Under the pieces are notes generated by a model, which saw only the letters and a program-made list of their open reading frames with translations, was not told the origin of the DNA and ran no database searches. From positions 1 to 54,962 of the forward strand of contig CAZIWA010000022.1 of the NCBI GenBank assembly GCA_964542875.1: DNA of 54,962 bases, written 5' to 3'. Shown here piece by piece: positions 35,412 to 42,889 of the stretch (the first letter of the stretch is position 1; each line of letters opens with the position of its first letter). This stretch comes from CAZGOM01 sp964542875 (lineage in GTDB: Bacteria; Planctomycetota; Phycisphaerae; Phycisphaerales; Phycisphaeraceae). The position numbers and the translations under genes were made by a program.

Positions 35412-36308
35412 GTGATTCGATCCATGACCGGCTACGGGGAATCAACCGCCCAGGTGGAGGACATCCACTACAGCGTTGAACTGCGCAGCGTCAATAATCG
35501 GTATTTCAAGGCGACGATCCGGCTGCCGGACATCCTGGACGATCTTGAAGCGGACCTGGAAGCGCTTTTGCGCAAGCAGATCAACCGGGGGACGCTGACG
35601 CTGTCGGTGAAGACCCGGTCCGGCGCGGGCGGGCAGCCCGCGGAAGTGAATGACGCGGCATTGCTGGAGTATGTGCGGCACCTGGAAGCGATCCAGGAAA
35701 CGCTGGGGGAACACGGCAAGTCGGTGAATATCGATCTGACGGCGCTTTTGGCCATGCCTGGCGTGCTGCGCAGCCCTGACAGGGCGGAGTTTTTGACCAA
35801 AACGCGGCCGGTGATCGAAAAGCTCACGATCGAAGTGGCCAAGAAGGTTTTGGCGATGCGTCAGGTGGAGGGGCAATCGCTCCTGGCGGACCTGATCAAG
35901 AACCGGGATGTGATCATCGACCGGCTCGCCATCGTGCGCGTGCGCGCGCCGAAGGTGGTTGAGGAATACCAGGGCAGGATCAAGACCCGGGTGAATGAAC
36001 TGCTCTCGCGGACGGATGTACGCGTAGACGACAAAGATTTGATTCGTGAAGTGGCGATCTTCGCCGAGCGCGTGGATGTGGCGGAAGAAATCGCACGGCT
36101 GACGGGACACATGGAGCAGTTCGATAAGCTTGTGAGCCCCAGCTACGCGGACCCTTCAGGCCGTACGCTGGACTTTCTTGCGCAGGAAATGCTGCGTGAG
36201 GCCAATACGATCGCCAGCAAGTGCAATGACGTGCTGATCGCCCAGGCGGTGGTGGAAATCAAAGGCGCGATCGACCGTATCAAAGAGCAGGTTCAAAACG
36301 CGGAGTGA
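35412..36308 (+). CDS. yicC: YicC family endoribonuclease
   Basis: A 298-aa protein. The start is GTG at 35412, with GGAGG eight bases upstream, giving the conserved opening (V/M)IRSMTGYGES. Typical YicC features follow: ELRSVNNRYFKATIRLP, EADLEALLRKQINRGTL, a central helical region, and the C-terminal signature GRTLDFLAQEMLREANTIAS with KCNDVLIAQAVVEIKGAIDR. YicC in E. coli is reported as an endoribonuclease acting on small RNAs. In many bacteria yicC is followed by gmk; here a 240-bp repeat and lipB follow instead. Confidence 0.95.
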   Translation: MIRSMTGYGESTAQVEDIHYSVELRSVNNRYFKATIRLPDILDDLEADLEALLRKQINRGTLTLSVKTRSGAGGQPAEVNDAALLEYVRHLEAIQETLGEHGKSVNIDLTALLAMPGVLRSPDRAEFLTKTRPVIEKLTIEVAKKVLAMRQVEGQSLLADLIKNRDVIIDRLAIVRVRAPKVVEEYQGRIKTRVNELLSRTDVRVDDKDLIREVAIFAERVDVAEEIARLTGHMEQFDKLVSPSYADPSGRTLDFLAQEMLREANTIASKCNDVLIAQAVVEIKGAIDRIKEQVQNAE

Positions 36309-36678
36309 GTGGTTTTTTGGGGAAGGTGGGTGGTTGCGCGCCCGGGTTGCCGCGTGGCGGGTGGTCGCTGCAACGCTATAACAGCGGCACGATTCCATTC
36401 GAGCGATCGAGAAGAAGATTGATGGGGCCGCGCTGACATCGCTTGCAGAGAAGAAAGAAAAAGAATCAATCAAGGGTGCTTGCACCAGGGCCTACGCGCT
36501 GGGAAGCGCTGGGACCCAGGCTGTTATAAAGCCGGGCCTTTTGGCCTTGAAGAAAAAGCGCAGGTTGAAGAGAAGAATGCTCACGTGGACGAGAGCATGC
36601 CACCCAGGATCGAGGGTTTTAGCGTCGTAGTGCTAACGGGATGCTTCGCGTGGCGTGATGGGCTTAGAATAGTGGCTT
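36309..36678. other. 370-nt intergenic region between yicC and lipB
   Basis: No gene is supported. The stretch 36309-36405 shows no recognisable signal; the remainder is the large dispersed repeat (36406-36641), ending shortly before the lipB start codon. Confidence 0.6.
36406..36641 (+). repeat. Large dispersed repeat, family 1, copy A
   Basis: About 236 bp closely matching 46524-46757. Shared blocks in order: GATGGGGCCGCG, TTGCAGAGAAGAA, GAATCAATCAAG, CACCAGGGCCT, GCGCTGGGAAGCGCT, AAAGCCGGGCCTTTTGGCCT, AAGAAAAAGC, GACGAGAGCATGCCACCC, and CTAACG at the end. GCGCT-GGGA-AGCGC folds into a hairpin with a GNRA-type loop, and GGCC-TTTT-GGCC into a second. The copy ends 38 nt before the lipB ATG. 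Confidence 0.85.
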
Positions 36679-37380
36679 ATGGGTGTTGAGCATTCGGCGA
36701 TTGAAGTGATTGATCTTGGCGTGATGGGGTATGCGCAGGCGTTGTCGCGTCAGCGTGAGCGGCATGCGGGTGTGGTGGACTTAAGCGCGGCGCAGGCGGT
36801 GTTTCTGGTGGAACACCCGGCTGTGGTGACGGTGAGCCAGCGCAAGGAATCGGCAACGCATCTGCGGGTATCGGAAGAAGAACTAAAGAAGCAGGGCATC
36901 GAGGTGCAGCCGACGGATCGCGGCGGAGACATCACCTATCACGGACCGGGCCAAGTGGTGGTGTATCCGATCATCCGGCTGGGGGATTACGGGCTGAATC
37001 TATCAAGCTATATGCATCTGCTGGAAGCCGTGGTGCAGCGATATCTGAAGTCGCTGGGCATCGAAAGTTTTGTTGACCCCAAGGCGATTGGCGTGTGGGT
37101 AAGGCTGGAAAACAAGCAAGAGGCGAAGATTTGCGCACTTGGAGTGCGCATCGCCAAGAATGTGACTCAGCATGGGCTGGCACTGAACGTGACGACCGAT
37201 CTGGCGCATTTTGAGACGATTGTGCCGTGCGGGCTGGCGGGACGTGCGGTGACGAGGCTGGCGGATTTGCTGGGGGAGAAATGCCCGGGCGTGGGGGATG
37301 TGAAGCGGGAGCTGGCGCGAGTGCTGGTGGAAGAGTTGGGGAAGCGGCGGATTAGACGCGAAGAAGAGGCTGGGGTCTAG
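36679..37380 (+). CDS. lipB: Lipoyl(octanoyl) transferase LipB
   Basis: A 233-aa cytoplasmic enzyme that moves octanoyl groups from acyl carrier protein to lipoyl domains, the first step of de novo lipoate synthesis. Signature segments: LVEHPAVVTVSQR, TDRGGDITYHGPGQVVVYPI, KICALGVRIAKNVTQHGLAL with the catalytic Lys, and the acyl-accepting Cys in ETIVPCGLAGRAVT. The ATG at 36679 lacks a clear Shine-Dalgarno. The gene directly follows the large dispersed repeat. No lipA is in the window. Confidence 0.96.
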   Translation: MGVEHSAIEVIDLGVMGYAQALSRQRERHAGVVDLSAAQAVFLVEHPAVVTVSQRKESATHLRVSEEELKKQGIEVQPTDRGGDITYHGPGQVVVYPIIRLGDYGLNLSSYMHLLEAVVQRYLKSLGIESFVDPKAIGVWVRLENKQEAKICALGVRIAKNVTQHGLALNVTTDLAHFETIVPCGLAGRAVTRLADLLGEKCPGVGDVKRELARVLVEELGKRRIRREEEAGV

Positions 37381-37440
37381 GGTCTGGTCTCCTGGGGGCG
37401 AGGGGGCAAGAAGCGCAATGGTATTACAAGTTGATATGGA

Positions 37441-38298
37441 TTATCGGCGGACTTTTACGATGACGCTGGTTTGGGTTTCGATGACGTCGCCGTTGTCGAG
37501 GTTGTAGGGGAAGATTTCCTGGAGGCGGTAGATTTTGTCGGTGTAGGCTCGGGTGCCGTCTTCGAGGGTGATGAGGTCGGATTCGTAAAAGACGCCGACG
37601 ACGATGTTGGATTGACGGACTTGCGGATCGTGATGGAAATAGGCTTCGTGGCCGAGCTGGCGCAGTTGCTGGCAGATGCGTTCCGCGGTTTTCTGGTAGT
37701 CGGCGCCGCCTCGGTCGGGGGTGTAGAAGCCGACCTGGAGGGAGTAGTCGCCGGGGTTGTTGGAGAGCTCGAAGCCGGCCAGGGAGGTGTCGCCGGTCGC
37801 GGTGAGGGCGATGATGTTGGCGTTCTCAAAGATCCGGATGCCGTCCATGGTGAGCCGGCGTGCGTTTTTAAGGTCTTCCTGGGCGTGGAAGGTGTCTGGG
37901 GAGGGGTAGCGGCCAAGCATGACGGCGGAGCGGGATTCGGCGGTCTGGACCCAGACGGTGGTCATGTTGTTTTCGTTGCTGAGGCGCTTGGCGATGAGGT
38001 TGGCGCGGTTGGCGTGCTGTTCACCCTCAAAAGAGATGAGCTGAATACCGAAGTTGCCGGCACCGGATTTGTCGCTGTTTTTCTTGGCTTTGATGGCGTT
38101 GGCCTGGGTTTCGTCGGACATGCCTTTGAGGTCGCCCCAGGCTTCGTAGATGTAGGTTTCCTCCATGCAGCCGGAGGCGAATGCGAGGGAAGCCAAGGCA
38201 AGCAGAAAGGCAAGGGGAAACCCTTTGCGGCCCGTTTGAGGGCAGGATGCGGCGGGTTTTGCCGTGGTTTTTTGCACTTCTTGCTTACCGCTTGGCAC
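37441..38298 (-). CDS. Lipoprotein with two SPOR-like segments
   Basis: A 285-aa protein starting at GTG. A hydrophobic stretch (FPLAFLLALASLAF) ends in a lipobox, FASGC, with Cys44 the likely lipidated residue; the n-region before it is long. Two later segments look like related alpha/beta units: FGIQLISFEGEQHANRANLI...VWVQTAESRSAVMLGRY and YSLQVGFYTPDRGGADYQKT...AYFHHDPQVRQSNIVVGVF. Both resemble SPOR domains, which bind denuded peptidoglycan strands; I infer this from spacing and the QV/QL...VGxF pattern. It closes a four-gene minus-strand run starting at the TauE/SafE-like gene. Confidence 0.75.
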   Translation of the reverse strand: MPSGKQEVQKTTAKPAASCPQTGRKGFPLAFLLALASLAFASGCMEETYIYEAWGDLKGMSDETQANAIKAKKNSDKSGAGNFGIQLISFEGEQHANRANLIAKRLSNENNMTTVWVQTAESRSAVMLGRYPSPDTFHAQEDLKNARRLTMDGIRIFENANIIALTATGDTSLAGFELSNNPGDYSLQVGFYTPDRGGADYQKTAERICQQLRQLGHEAYFHHDPQVRQSNIVVGVFYESDLITLEDGTRAYTDKIYRLQEIFPYNLDNGDVIETQTSVIVKVRR

Positions 38299-38338
38299 GA
38301 AAGTTCCCCGATTTGCGCTGTTGTGCGCGACTGTCGTT

Positions 38339-38965
38339 TTACGTCTGGAGGGCTTTGACCCTGGCGCGTTCCTGAAGCCAGGATGAAAGTAATACGCTGA
38401 CGGTGATGAGAAGGATCATCGCAAAGAAAAAAGCCAGTGGAAATCCGACGAGAAAAACCGGCTGGGCGAGGGTGAGGGCGACCCAGAACCCCATGAGGAG
38501 GTAACGGGCGGCCTGGAGGCGCGCGCGGGCGAGCTGCCAGATGGGATCAATGATGGTTTCCAGAACCATGACGACAAGGATGGCCATGATGAGGGCGACG
38601 GAGCGGCTGAGACCGCGAAGCTGGGCGCGGATGAGCTCCAGTTGGTCTTCGTTTTTGATGCGTTCGCGCTGAATGCCGCGGCCGGTGAGGAATTCGCCCA
38701 TGGCGGCGGGGGTGGCTTGTGTGCTTTCGAGTTTGGCTTGAAGCTCGAAGGTCTGCTGTTCAAAGTCGGCAAGCGAGGTTTTGGGCTGGACCCGGTTGGC
38801 GATGACTTTGTCGTAAACCTCAGGCGCGAGGCGGCCCAGGACCGCAGGCCCCAGGAGAATGCCCAGGAAGATGCCGGCGATGATGACGTAGAGCTCGAAG
38901 CTGCCTGGGGCGGCTTCGGGGTGGTGCGGGGGCTGCTGGGGGGTTGGAGACAGGTCCTGAGTCAA
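38339..38965 (-). CDS. Membrane protein of unknown function
   Basis: A 208-aa protein with one N-terminal membrane helix (FELYVIIAGIFLGILLGPAV), a helical charged central region (DFEQQTFELQAKLESTQAT and RIKNEDQLELIRAQLRGL) that may be coiled coil, and three later helices (VALIMAILVVMVLETII, LLMGFWVALTLAQPVFLVG, LAFFFAMILLITVSVLLSS). The start is TTG at 38965, 11 nt after the DUF1802 stop codon, with AAAGG eight bases upstream. I do not recognise the family. Co-directional tight spacing suggests it works with its DUF1802 and lipoprotein neighbours. Confidence 0.7.
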   Translation of the reverse strand: MTQDLSPTPQQPPHHPEAAPGSFELYVIIAGIFLGILLGPAVLGRLAPEVYDKVIANRVQPKTSLADFEQQTFELQAKLESTQATPAAMGEFLTGRGIQRERIKNEDQLELIRAQLRGLSRSVALIMAILVVMVLETIIDPIWQLARARLQAARYLLMGFWVALTLAQPVFLVGFPLAFFFAMILLITVSVLLSSWLQERARVKALQT

Positions 38966-38976
38966 ATGGTGGGCCT

Positions 38977-39561
38977 TTATGCCAGAGTGGCGTCCACCTG
39001 GGCGACGAGGGACGAAAACGCATCGTCACTCATGACTGGGGTGGAGCCTTGGGTTTCCTGCTCTTCGCTGGGCCGGAAGGGCACCCAGCTTTTACAACCA
39101 GCGTACTCGGTGTGATTGGGCACGCTGACGCTTTTGGGGAGCCGGTAGATCCGTACGGCCATCAGGTAGAGCGGGTTCTGAGGCTTGTAGTCGAAACGCA
39201 TGTCGATTTGCGCCTGGGTCCAGCAGTGGAGGTTTTCCAGACGGTCGAAGCGATCGCGGCTTTTGATCTGCCAGATTCGGGCGGCATTGCCAAAGCCGGG
39301 GATGGGGATGACGGGAGGCTCGGCCAGCACGGTGACGCGACCGCGGTGCTCAGGCTTGATCATTTCGGGTTTTTGATGAGCCCAGGAGGGGAAGAGGGCG
39401 AACCAGGGGTGTTCAAGTTCAAACACGCCGGGACCGGAGGACTCGTGGATGCCGCCTTTGCGGAGCAAGAGGGCGAGCTTGGCTTCCAGCAGGAGGTCGC
39501 AGACGATGGACCATTCCTTAAGGCCGTAGAGAAGTCGGGTGGGCGGGGGATTAGATGTCAT
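38977..39561 (-). CDS. DUF1802 family protein
   Basis: A 194-aa cytoplasmic protein. Family features: LKEWSIVCDLLLEAKLALLL, LRKGGIHES, FELEHPWFALFPSWAHQ, NPLYLMAVRIYRLPK and YAGCKSWVPF. DUF1802 members are of unknown biochemical role. The ATG at 39561 overlaps the stop codon of the upstream TauE/SafE-like gene by 11 nt, implying translational coupling. Longer in-frame starts would extend into that gene with low-complexity sequence and are not used. Confidence 0.85.
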   Translation of the reverse strand: MTSNPPPTRLLYGLKEWSIVCDLLLEAKLALLLRKGGIHESSGPGVFELEHPWFALFPSWAHQKPEMIKPEHRGRVTVLAEPPVIPIPGFGNAARIWQIKSRDRFDRLENLHCWTQAQIDMRFDYKPQNPLYLMAVRIYRLPKSVSVPNHTEYAGCKSWVPFRPSEEQETQGSTPVMSDDAFSSLVAQVDATLA

Positions 39562-40081
39562 ATTCACGCTCGATGGGTTGGGTGAGCCGGTGCTGGAGTG
39601 CGTCCTGAACGGTGACGGGGCGGGCGAGTTGCTTACCGATGAGCTTGGCGGCGATGAAGAGCGCCCAACCGGTTGCGGCGGCAGCGATGGCGACGATGGT
39701 GGCCCAGGCATGCTCTTCACTTTTGAAGATCATGTTGAAGGCGACGTAGATCATGAAGACGCCGAAGATTCGCTGGAGGGCGGCCTGGGAAATGATTTCG
39801 GCGAGGGCAATCTGGCTGCCGAGCCAGGCGCCGCCGAAGTATCCGACGGCGAGGAAGGCGGCGGTTTTGATTTCGACATGCCCGCCTTTGTGATAGGCCA
39901 GGACGCCGAGGATGCCGACGGGAAGCTGGAGCATGGCGAGGCTGGTGCCGACGGCGGTCCGATGTTGGAAGTGGAAGACAAGGGTGAGGAAGGGGACCAG
40001 GAGGATGGCTCCGCCGATGCCCATCATTCCAGAGGCGACGCCGATGATGGCGCCGGTGAGTATGAACATGATGACAAGCAT
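39551..40081 (-). CDS. TauE/SafE family membrane permease, half-length
   Basis: A 176-aa membrane protein starting at ATG 40081, with GAGG seven bases upstream. The N-terminal repeat of TauE/SafE permeases is clear: IIGVASGMMGIGGAILLVPF, HRTAVGTSLAMLQLPVGILG and KTAAFLAVGYFGGAWLGSQI, then LQRIFGVFMIYVAFNMI. These proteins move sulfite, sulfonates or related anions. Usual members are about 250 aa with two such repeats; this one has one, then a final helix and a charged tail, so a homodimer is likely. It opens a minus-strand run through DUF1802, a membrane protein and a lipoprotein. Confidence 0.85.
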   Translation of the reverse strand: MLVIMFILTGAIIGVASGMMGIGGAILLVPFLTLVFHFQHRTAVGTSLAMLQLPVGILGVLAYHKGGHVEIKTAAFLAVGYFGGAWLGSQIALAEIISQAALQRIFGVFMIYVAFNMIFKSEEHAWATIVAIAAAATGWALFIAAKLIGKQLARPVTVQDALQHRLTQPIEREYDI

Positions 40082-40483
40082 GGTTAACCCTCGATTCCTG
40101 AGTCTATGCGGATAAAAGGCAGGTTGGAAAGCGCACACGATAGGGCATGAGCGGCGGGGGGTGCAACTGTGCGGTGAGCCGCCGATGGAATCGCGGGCAT
40201 GCACGGCTCTCTGATGATCGGAAAGAGAGGCGGTTGATTGATGTTTGGTTGGGGGGAACCACCCTTTTTTGTGGCTATGCAAACAAAAGGGGTGTTATTG
40301 CATGATGTGGCGCGTTGATGATACGAGCACTCATGTCGGGGGAGTGTGGTGATGGGGAGCCAGCAGGATGCCGGCGCTCCCGGTGAAGAGGCACCCATGA
40401 CGGAGAGAGGTTGATTGAAAAGAAAAGAGCCGGGCTGCGAGGTGCGGCCCAGCTCTTTTTGATTGTCTGCGGAGGCGGTTGGA
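40082..40483. other. 402-nt gene-free region with a terminator
   Basis: No coding region is supported. It contains the leader of the TauE/SafE-like gene, the intrinsic terminator of the downstream lipoprotein gene (40424-40460), and otherwise nothing recognisable. Confidence 0.55.
40424..40460 (-). terminator. Intrinsic terminator of the small lipoprotein gene
   Basis: AAAAGAGCCGGGC pairs with GGCCCAGCTCTTTTT around a short loop, giving an A-tract/T-tract hairpin that could act in both directions. It lies 24 nt past the lipoprotein stop codon at 40484. Confidence 0.85.
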
Positions 40484-40978
40484 TTACTTGCGGGTTGCGG
40501 CGCCCTGGCGGGTGAGTTTCACACGGAAGACGCGGGCGTATTCGCCGGCTTCGGTGAAGGTGATTTCCATGGTGTCCTTGTCGAGGAGTTTGCCCATGAA
40601 GGTACCGCCGCCGTCGACTTCGGCGATGTTGATGAAGCCGACTTCGGGGTTGTAGGTACCGATGATTTTCTTGGAGGCCTTGACGATGCCGGAGGAGGCG
40701 TCGTAGGTGCTGTTGAGCTTGGAGGCGGGGATGGGTTTATCGGAGCGGAAGGTGAAGGTGTTTTCGCCGGTGAACTCGGTGCCGTGCTGATCAACGACGA
40801 CGAGGGTGCGGGTGCCGGAGCCGTAACCCCACTTGGAGGTGACGGTGTTGGATTCGCCGAGCCAGGTGCCGACGAGGCTGACGTTGCCGACTTCAGCGGT
40901 TTTGTGAGAGGCGCAGCCGGAGATGAGGCTGGTGCCAAGGAGAGCGACGAGAGCAGTCATGAGGAGCGATGATTTCAT
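40484..40978 (-). CDS. Small lipoprotein of unknown function
   Basis: A 164-aa protein with a type II signal peptide (LLMTALVALLGTSLISGC; lipidated Cys22). The mature part is beta-rich (VSLVGTWLGESNTVTSKWG, GTRTLVVVDQHGTEFTGENT, ARVFRVKLTRQGAATRK) and resembles a small lipocalin-like or beta-sandwich fold; no catalytic motif is seen. It is a single-gene unit with its own terminator, probably anchored at the outer or inner membrane facing the periplasm. Confidence 0.85.
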   Translation of the reverse strand: MKSSLLMTALVALLGTSLISGCASHKTAEVGNVSLVGTWLGESNTVTSKWGYGSGTRTLVVVDQHGTEFTGENTFTFRSDKPIPASKLNSTYDASSGIVKASKKIIGTYNPEVGFINIAEVDGGGTFMGKLLDKDTMEITFTEAGEYARVFRVKLTRQGAATRK

Positions 40979-41134
40979 GAAGATGATCCTGATAGAGGTT
41001 TTAGGACGTGTGTTTTAGAACGAAGCAGGTGATGTGTGCCCGCGGTATGGGGCATTGTAGCGTGAGGCGAGTGGGATGGAAGAAGTACACGGGAGTTTGT
41101 GCGTGGGATGAGTTGAGGTTTGGCGGCGGCGAAA

Positions 41135-41641
41135 TCAGGTTTGATATTTCTTGAGGAAGGTTTCCCATTTGCCCTGGGCTTTGAGGATGTGTTCGACGGA
41201 TTCGCGGGCTGCGCCGCGGCCGCCTGGGGCGTGGGTGATGAACTGAGCGATGTCGCGGACTTCTTGGGCGGCGTCGGCGACGGCGATGGGGAGCCCGGCG
41301 CGACGCATGGCGGGGATGTCGATGAGGTCGTCACCGACGAAGGCGGCCTGCTGGGGCGTGAGGTTGAGCTTGGCGCAGAGCTGTTCGAGCGCCTTGCCCT
41401 TGTCGCTGACTTTCTGCATGTAGTTTTCGATGCCGAGCTCACTCATGCGCATGGCGACGCTGCGGCTGCCTCGGCCGGTCATGACGGCGACCTGCAGGCC
41501 CATGGTGGGAGCGAGCTTCATGGCGAAGCCGTCGCGGACGTAGAAGCGCTTGGTTTCGTGGCCGTGGTCGTCGACGTAAATGGAGCCGTCGGTGAGGACG
41601 CCGTCGCAGTCAAAGACGATGAGTTGGATGGTGTCGAGCAT
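41135..41641 (-). CDS. kdsC: KDO-8-phosphate phosphatase-like HAD hydrolase
   Basis: A 168-aa C0-type HAD phosphatase. Motif I is FDCDGVLTDG (nucleophile Asp11, Asp13), motif II VMTGRGS, motif III Lys in QKVSDKGKAL and motif IV FVGDDLIDIPAM. The lack of a cap domain, the length and the DGFAMKLAPTMGLQVAVMTG segment fit KdsC, which dephosphorylates KDO-8-phosphate. It lies 97 nt downstream of the arabinose-5-phosphate isomerase gene on the same strand, placing two KDO steps together. The intervening DNA contains a long inverted repeat. Confidence 0.9.
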   Translation of the reverse strand: MLDTIQLIVFDCDGVLTDGSIYVDDHGHETKRFYVRDGFAMKLAPTMGLQVAVMTGRGSRSVAMRMSELGIENYMQKVSDKGKALEQLCAKLNLTPQQAAFVGDDLIDIPAMRRAGLPIAVADAAQEVRDIAQFITHAPGGRGAARESVEHILKAQGKWETFLKKYQT

Positions 41642-41647
41642 GAAGAG

Positions 41648-41730
41648 GGTTTCGGGTCTCGGGGTTCGGGTAAAAAGAAAGATTCAGATATCAGATGTCG
41701 TGGATTTGGGATACCCGAGCCCCGAAACCC
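41648..41730. repeat. Inverted repeat between kdsD and kdsC
   Basis: GGGTTTCGGGTCTCGGG (41648-41664) is the inverted match of CCCGAGCCCCGAAACCC (41714-41730), 16 of 17 positions, around an AT-rich spacer with AGATATCAGATGTC. It fills the 97-nt gap between two co-directional genes and could form a stem in their transcript. Confidence 0.6.
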
Positions 41731-41738
41731 GGTTACCA

Positions 41739-42797
41739 CTAGCCTTCGATGACTTTGAGGGCCATGAGGTCCTGGACGTCGATGAGGCCGACGGGTTTGC
41801 CTTCGGGGTCGACGACGGGGACTTCGTCGATGCGGAGTTCGCGGACGATCTGGACGGCGTCGCGGACTCGGGCGTCGGAGGAGAGCCGCTTGGGGTTTTT
41901 GGTCATAAGCTGGCCGATGGGCTGGGCCATGGCGGTGGGGCCGGTGTTGATGAGGTGACGGCGGAGGTCACCATCGGTGAAAATGCCGGCGAGCTTGCCT
42001 GCGGAGTCGACGATGATGAGCGCGCCGGCACGGCGGGAGCCCTGGGCGGCGGATTCGGCGCGCTTGAAGGCGGCCTCCACGGTTTCGGTCTGGGCGATGA
42101 GGGGTAGGTTTTGACCGGCTTTGAAGCGGATGGCTTCGAGGATGGGGGTGAGTTCGCGGCCGAGGGTGCCGCCTGGGTGGAACTTTTTGAAGTCCTGTGC
42201 GCTAAAGCCACGGCGGCGGCTAACGGTGAGGGCGAGGGCGTCGCCCAGGGCGAGCATGGCGGTGGTGCTGGCGGTGGGGGCGAGGTTGAGCGGGCAGGCT
42301 TCGGTGACATCGCCGACGGTGAGGGCGCAGGTGGCGAGGCGGGCGAGATCACACTCGGTTTTGCCGGTGAGGGAGAGGATGGGGACGCCGTCCTGGCGGA
42401 GGAAGGTGGCGAGTTGGACGACTTCGTGGGTGTTTCCGCCGTAGGAGAGGAGGAGGACGACGTCGTTTTTGCGGATTTTGCCCAGGTCGCCGTGCATGGC
42501 TTCGGAGGGGTGGAGGAAGTGGCTGGGGGTGCCAGTGGAGGCGAAGGTGGCGCTGAGTTTTTGTCCGACGAGGCCGGATTTGCCCAGGCCGCCGATGACA
42601 AGGGAGCCGACGCCGGGCTGGTGGCCTTCGGGGTGGCCGGTTTTGGTGACCAGGAGGTCGACGGCGGCGTGGAAGGCGTCAGTGAGCCTGATGGCCTGGA
42701 CGGCGCGCGCCTCGGCGGCGAGGACCTCCATGGCAAAGTCTTGCTGGGCAATCAGCTCCTGAGGGGTCAACGAGGGTGTAAATTGAACTTGGTTCAT
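41739..42797 (-). CDS. kdsD: Arabinose-5-phosphate isomerase (KpsF/GutQ/KdsD family)
   Basis: A 352-aa enzyme converting ribulose 5-phosphate to arabinose 5-phosphate for KDO synthesis. The SIS domain carries IGGLGKSGLVGQKLSATFAS, GTPSHFLHPSEAMHGDLGKI, LSYGGNTHEV and ACPLNLAPTASTTAMLALGD. Two CBS motifs follow (PLIAQTETVEAAFKRAESA through GIFTDGDLRRHL, and RLSSDARVRDAVQIVREL through VGLIDVQDLMAL). The Asn in GGNT, where many homologues have Ser-Gly, is a modest difference. The ATG at 42797 gives the usual length; kdsC follows. Confidence 0.92.
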   Translation of the reverse strand: MNQVQFTPSLTPQELIAQQDFAMEVLAAEARAVQAIRLTDAFHAAVDLLVTKTGHPEGHQPGVGSLVIGGLGKSGLVGQKLSATFASTGTPSHFLHPSEAMHGDLGKIRKNDVVLLLSYGGNTHEVVQLATFLRQDGVPILSLTGKTECDLARLATCALTVGDVTEACPLNLAPTASTTAMLALGDALALTVSRRRGFSAQDFKKFHPGGTLGRELTPILEAIRFKAGQNLPLIAQTETVEAAFKRAESAAQGSRRAGALIIVDSAGKLAGIFTDGDLRRHLINTGPTAMAQPIGQLMTKNPKRLSSDARVRDAVQIVRELRIDEVPVVDPEGKPVGLIDVQDLMALKVIEG

Positions 42798-42889
42798 AGG
42801 CGGTTTCGTGATACCTTGGTGCCCAAGTTTAACAGACCTGTACGTGCACGGCTGCATTGCAGTTGCATCGAACATGAGGAGCGTCAAGG

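Noticed and set aside
36406..36641. The repeat as a CRISPR array, tRNA or known riboswitch
   Set aside because: No spacer-repeat periodicity, no cloverleaf or CCA end, and no aptamer core I recognise.
40084..40398. A 104-codon minus-strand frame between the two envelope gene groups
   Set aside because: Low-complexity Pro/Ser/Cys sequence with no start signal or motif.
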